A stretch of 64,000 bases of DNA from Leptospira paudalimensis. GTDB lineage: Bacteria; Spirochaetota; Leptospiria; Leptospirales; Leptospiraceae. This document shows, one piece after another, positions 61,695 to 64,000 of this stretch. Numbering within the stretch: position 1 is the first letter of the stretch; every line of letters begins with the position of its first letter. Made by a program: the position numbers and the translations under genes. The stretch spans positions 659,231-723,230 of the forward strand of contig NZ_JAMQPR010000001.1 in NCBI RefSeq assembly GCF_026151345.1, given 5' to 3'. The notes beneath the pieces are model-generated. The model saw only the letters and a program-made list of their open reading frames with translations. It was not told the DNA's origin and made no database searches.

Positions 61695-62939
61695 ATGAGT
61701 CCTGAAGAAAAACCAAACGTCGATTTAAGTTTCCTAAAAAAGGAAATGAAAAAAGTAGAGTTTGGTCCTGATACTTTGGTGATTGAACAGTATTCGTTAG
61801 GTGATTCATTTTATTTTATTGAATCTGGTCGAGTAGAAGTTTGGAAATACTTAGACGAAACAAAACAAGAGATTTTAGTAATAGGTGATTTAATCGCAGG
61901 CGATTATTTTGGAGAGATTTCACTAATCGATTCTGCTCCAAGGACAGTCAATATAACAACAAAAGAAAAATCTACTTTATACACATTAACTCGTGTTGAT
62001 TTTCACCGACTGATCCAAACAAGTCCAGAATTGACTTTAACTCTCTTAAAGTTATTAACTGCAAGGATACGCAATGCGGAACAAAGGGAAAACCAAGTCC
62101 TCATACAGAAAAATAAAGAGTTACGTTTGCAAAATGAAACATTGGAAATGATGGTTAAGGAAAGAACTGCAAAGCTCACCCAATCATTAAAAATCATCCA
62201 AGAAGATTTGGAAACTGCCAAAACTATACAGAGAAATATCTTACCACTTGGCTTAAAACACATTGCTCATTTAGATTTTGCCTCCAAGTTTGAGCCGATG
62301 GCTGAGGTAGGTGGTGATATATTTGATGTCATTCGATTAGAAAAATCCAAAATTCGATTGTTTTTGGCTGATGCAATTGGGCATGGAGTGCAAGCAGCAC
62401 TCATCACTATGGCAATCAAAGCTGAGTATGATCATATCAAACACAGTGTTACCAATCCATCGGATGTGTTGTATGCATTGAACCAGATTTTCATCGATCG
62501 TTATGGAAAAAAATCGAATCAATTTACTGCTGTCATTGTTGATTTGAATTTGGAAGAAAATAAACTCGTTTATTCCTCAGCCGGTCATAATGAACCATAT
62601 GTTCTCAATCAATCAGAGATATTGGCATTAAGTGAATCTGGATTAATGTTAGGTCTCGAAAAGGATGTAGAATATACAGATAATACGGTCCCATTTCGGC
62701 TTGGAGATCGATTGTTTATGATATCTGATGGTTATTTGGAACAAGAAAATGAAGATGGAAATTTTCTAGGGGAATCCAAATTGCTTTCCAGTTTTTTGTC
62801 TGCTAGGAGTTTGGGATTAAGTTTAGCTGACACTGTAAATTTGCTAATGGAACAGTTTCATAACTTTAGGGGAAAAATCTCTATGATGGATGATGTTACC
62901 ATTTTGGGAATCGGCACCTCGTATGATTTAGGAGTTTAA
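61695..62939 (+). CDS. Cyclic nucleotide-binding SpoIIE-type phosphatase
   Basis: A 414-aa cytoplasmic protein. The N-terminal cNMP-binding domain (about 10-125) has the phosphate-binding region GDYFGEISLIDSAPRTVNI. A coiled coil (about 130-180) connects to a SpoIIE phosphatase (about 185-410) with VGGDIFDV, ADAIGHGVQAAL and ISDGYLEQENEDG plus DDVTILGI. This is the canonical GHG form, unlike the variant in the giant upstream. It should dephosphorylate a STAS partner in response to cAMP or a related nucleotide. Twelve bases after the cupin gene. Confidence 0.92.
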   Translation: MSPEEKPNVDLSFLKKEMKKVEFGPDTLVIEQYSLGDSFYFIESGRVEVWKYLDETKQEILVIGDLIAGDYFGEISLIDSAPRTVNITTKEKSTLYTLTRVDFHRLIQTSPELTLTLLKLLTARIRNAEQRENQVLIQKNKELRLQNETLEMMVKERTAKLTQSLKIIQEDLETAKTIQRNILPLGLKHIAHLDFASKFEPMAEVGGDIFDVIRLEKSKIRLFLADAIGHGVQAALITMAIKAEYDHIKHSVTNPSDVLYALNQIFIDRYGKKSNQFTAVIVDLNLEENKLVYSSAGHNEPYVLNQSEILALSESGLMLGLEKDVEYTDNTVPFRLGDRLFMISDGYLEQENEDGNFLGESKLLSSFLSARSLGLSLADTVNLLMEQFHNFRGKISMMDDVTILGIGTSYDLGV

Positions 62940-62940
62940 A

Positions 62941-63819
62941 TTGGGATTAATCATAGCATACATTTTGTTTTTATTAAATTTACTTTGGATCATTCCTACA
63001 ATGTATCCTCTTTATATTTGGAAACTATTGACGACTGGTTCCGTAAGAAGATTTGGTGATCGTTTGCTCGTGAAAGTAGGAGAGGCTTGGATCGAAAATA
63101 ATTATCGAATCTCTCGTTTTTTATATGGTGTCCAATTTGAAGTAGTGGGTGAAAATTTTAAGAATCTGAATACAAATGGAAGTTATATGATTATTTGTAA
63201 CCACCAATCATGGTCGGATATTTATATCATCCAATCAGTTTTAAACAGAAAAATTCCTCTCATTCGTTTTTTCATCAAAGATTCTTTAAAATATGTACCT
63301 GTTCTCGGACATGCTTGGCTCGCATTAGATTTTCCTTTTGTAAAACGTAGTAGTCGCGAACAACTGAAAAAAAATCCAGAACTTGCCACAAAAGATTTGG
63401 AGAATGTTAAAAAAGTTTGTGAAAAGTTCAATGGAATGCCTTTTTCAATTTTGAACTTTTTGGAAGGCCATAGACGGACACCTGAGCGAATGGCAAAGTT
63501 ATTAAAGAAAAATCCTTACAAACATTTACTTCGTCCACATAGCGGCGGGATTTCTGTGGTTTCCACTTCATTAAGAAATTCGCTTGATGCTTTTATTGAT
63601 CTAACTATTGTTTATCCTACTGAAAACCCAAGTTTTTTGGATTTGATGTCTGGTAAAATTCGAAAGTTAAAAGTTTTTATTGATGTGATTCCAAGAGAAC
63701 AAGTGCCCATCGAAGAAAACGAACAATTTGCTCCAATGTCAAAGAAAATGAAACGTTGGGTGGATGAACGTTGGGCATTAAAGGATGCTTTGATTGAAAA
63801 GGAGATGAGTACTAAATGA
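62941..63819 (+). CDS. 1-acylglycerol-3-phosphate acyltransferase family protein (PlsC-like)
   Basis: A 292-aa membrane acyltransferase beginning at TTG 62941, one base after the previous stop. An N-terminal helix (about 2-25) precedes the PlsC domain. The catalytic motif NHQSWSD lies at 87-93. FVKRSSREQL and FLEGHRR (usual EGTR) are the other blocks, and FPFGG-type sequence is replaced by HSGGIS. The variant is nearest to YihG-type acyltransferases. It should acylate lysophosphatidic acid or a related lipid. It overlaps the next gene as ATGA. Confidence 0.88.
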   Translation: MGLIIAYILFLLNLLWIIPTMYPLYIWKLLTTGSVRRFGDRLLVKVGEAWIENNYRISRFLYGVQFEVVGENFKNLNTNGSYMIICNHQSWSDIYIIQSVLNRKIPLIRFFIKDSLKYVPVLGHAWLALDFPFVKRSSREQLKKNPELATKDLENVKKVCEKFNGMPFSILNFLEGHRRTPERMAKLLKKNPYKHLLRPHSGGISVVSTSLRNSLDAFIDLTIVYPTENPSFLDLMSGKIRKLKVFIDVIPREQVPIEENEQFAPMSKKMKRWVDERWALKDALIEKEMSTK

Positions 63820-64000
63820 AACTATTACAAATCAAAATTTTATTTTTGATAGGATTTATTTCCTGTCGTACTTTTTCTCCTGTTGCATATGAACCTCCCC
63901 TCAAACCAGAACCAGTTGGGATTTATGAGCCAAATACGGAATTACAAAAGGCAATCCTCCTAGCCATCGGAAAAGTAAAAGGTCTTGAGTCACTTGATGT
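63816..64000 (+). CDS. Lipoprotein, partial (perhaps SMP-30/strictosidine synthase-like)
   Basis: The ATG at 63816 overlaps the acyltransferase stop (ATGA). Sixty-one codons are seen before the right edge. The signal peptide ends FISC, a lipobox with Cys17. The mature start is Pro-rich (YEPPLKPEPVG) and then reads LQKAILLAIGKVKGLESLDV, which resembles the opening of SMP-30/gluconolactonase or strictosidine synthase-like beta-propellers. That family call is a guess from a short stretch. Confidence 0.6.
   Translation, partial: MKLLQIKILFLIGFISCRTFSPVAYEPPLKPEPVGIYEPNTELQKAILLAIGKVKGLESLD

Noticed and set aside
1..64000. tRNA, rRNA, CRISPR, prophage or insertion sequence
   Set aside because: I looked for repeats, clover-leaf-like sequences, integrase or transposase motifs and found none; composition is even across the window.

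Overview
The window is about 64 kb of low-GC spirochaete chromosome, almost certainly Leptospira and probably of the saprophytic (L. biflexa-like) type. The evidence is a FlaA-type periplasmic flagellar protein, an OmpL47-like repeat protein, spirochaetal lipoboxes, many SpoIIE/STAS signalling proteins, a trifunctional kinase/ATPase/SpoIIE giant, and a caa3-type cytochrome oxidase cluster. Coding density is very high, genes often overlap by ATGA or TGATG, and GTG and TTG starts are common. I see no rRNA, tRNA, insertion sequence, prophage or CRISPR array.

Region by region: 1-4094 (minus) is a translationally coupled run of a membrane-anchored discoidin-like protein, a MoxR-type AAA ATPase, an unknown protein and a HExxH zinc peptidase cut by the left edge. 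4168-9653 (plus) holds a TIGR01777 oxidoreductase, a cytochrome c lipoprotein, a small Cys-rich protein, a STAS protein, a citrate synthase homologue with its catalytic residues replaced, and a 7TMR-DISM/SpoIIE phosphatase. 9660-18163 is a cytochrome oxidase locus: heme A synthase, heme O synthase and two TPM proteins on the minus strand, and a 50-aa membrane protein, SCO1 and subunits II, I, III and IV on the plus strand, closed by a terminator. 18180-26650 has another SpoIIE protein, a methyltransferase, a SPOR-like protein, CarD, a PIN/TRAM protein and apolipoprotein N-acyltransferase.

26673-40955 is mixed envelope and housekeeping: FlaA-like and OmpL47-like proteins, ComF, a STAS protein, RdgB (apparent CTG start), a beta-barrel protein, an ABC-F ATPase, an OmpA-family protein, a TPR protein, CheX, a SurA-like protein and a DUF389 protein. 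40998-49284 is a divergent polyamine locus. One arm encodes gamma-aminobutyraldehyde dehydrogenase, GABA transaminase and succinate-semialdehyde dehydrogenase; the other encodes a four-gene polyamine ABC importer. Together they could take putrescine to succinate.

49416-64000 starts with a universal stress protein and continues as an unusually tight plus-strand run: PilZ protein, SDR, 1904-aa kinase/ATPase/GAF/SpoIIE protein, AcpS, small TPR protein, bactofilin, histidine kinase, SDR, cupin, cNMP-binding SpoIIE phosphatase, acyltransferase and a lipoprotein cut by the right edge. Four SpoIIE-type phosphatases, two STAS proteins, CheX and a histidine kinase make the window rich in partner-switching and phospho-signalling.
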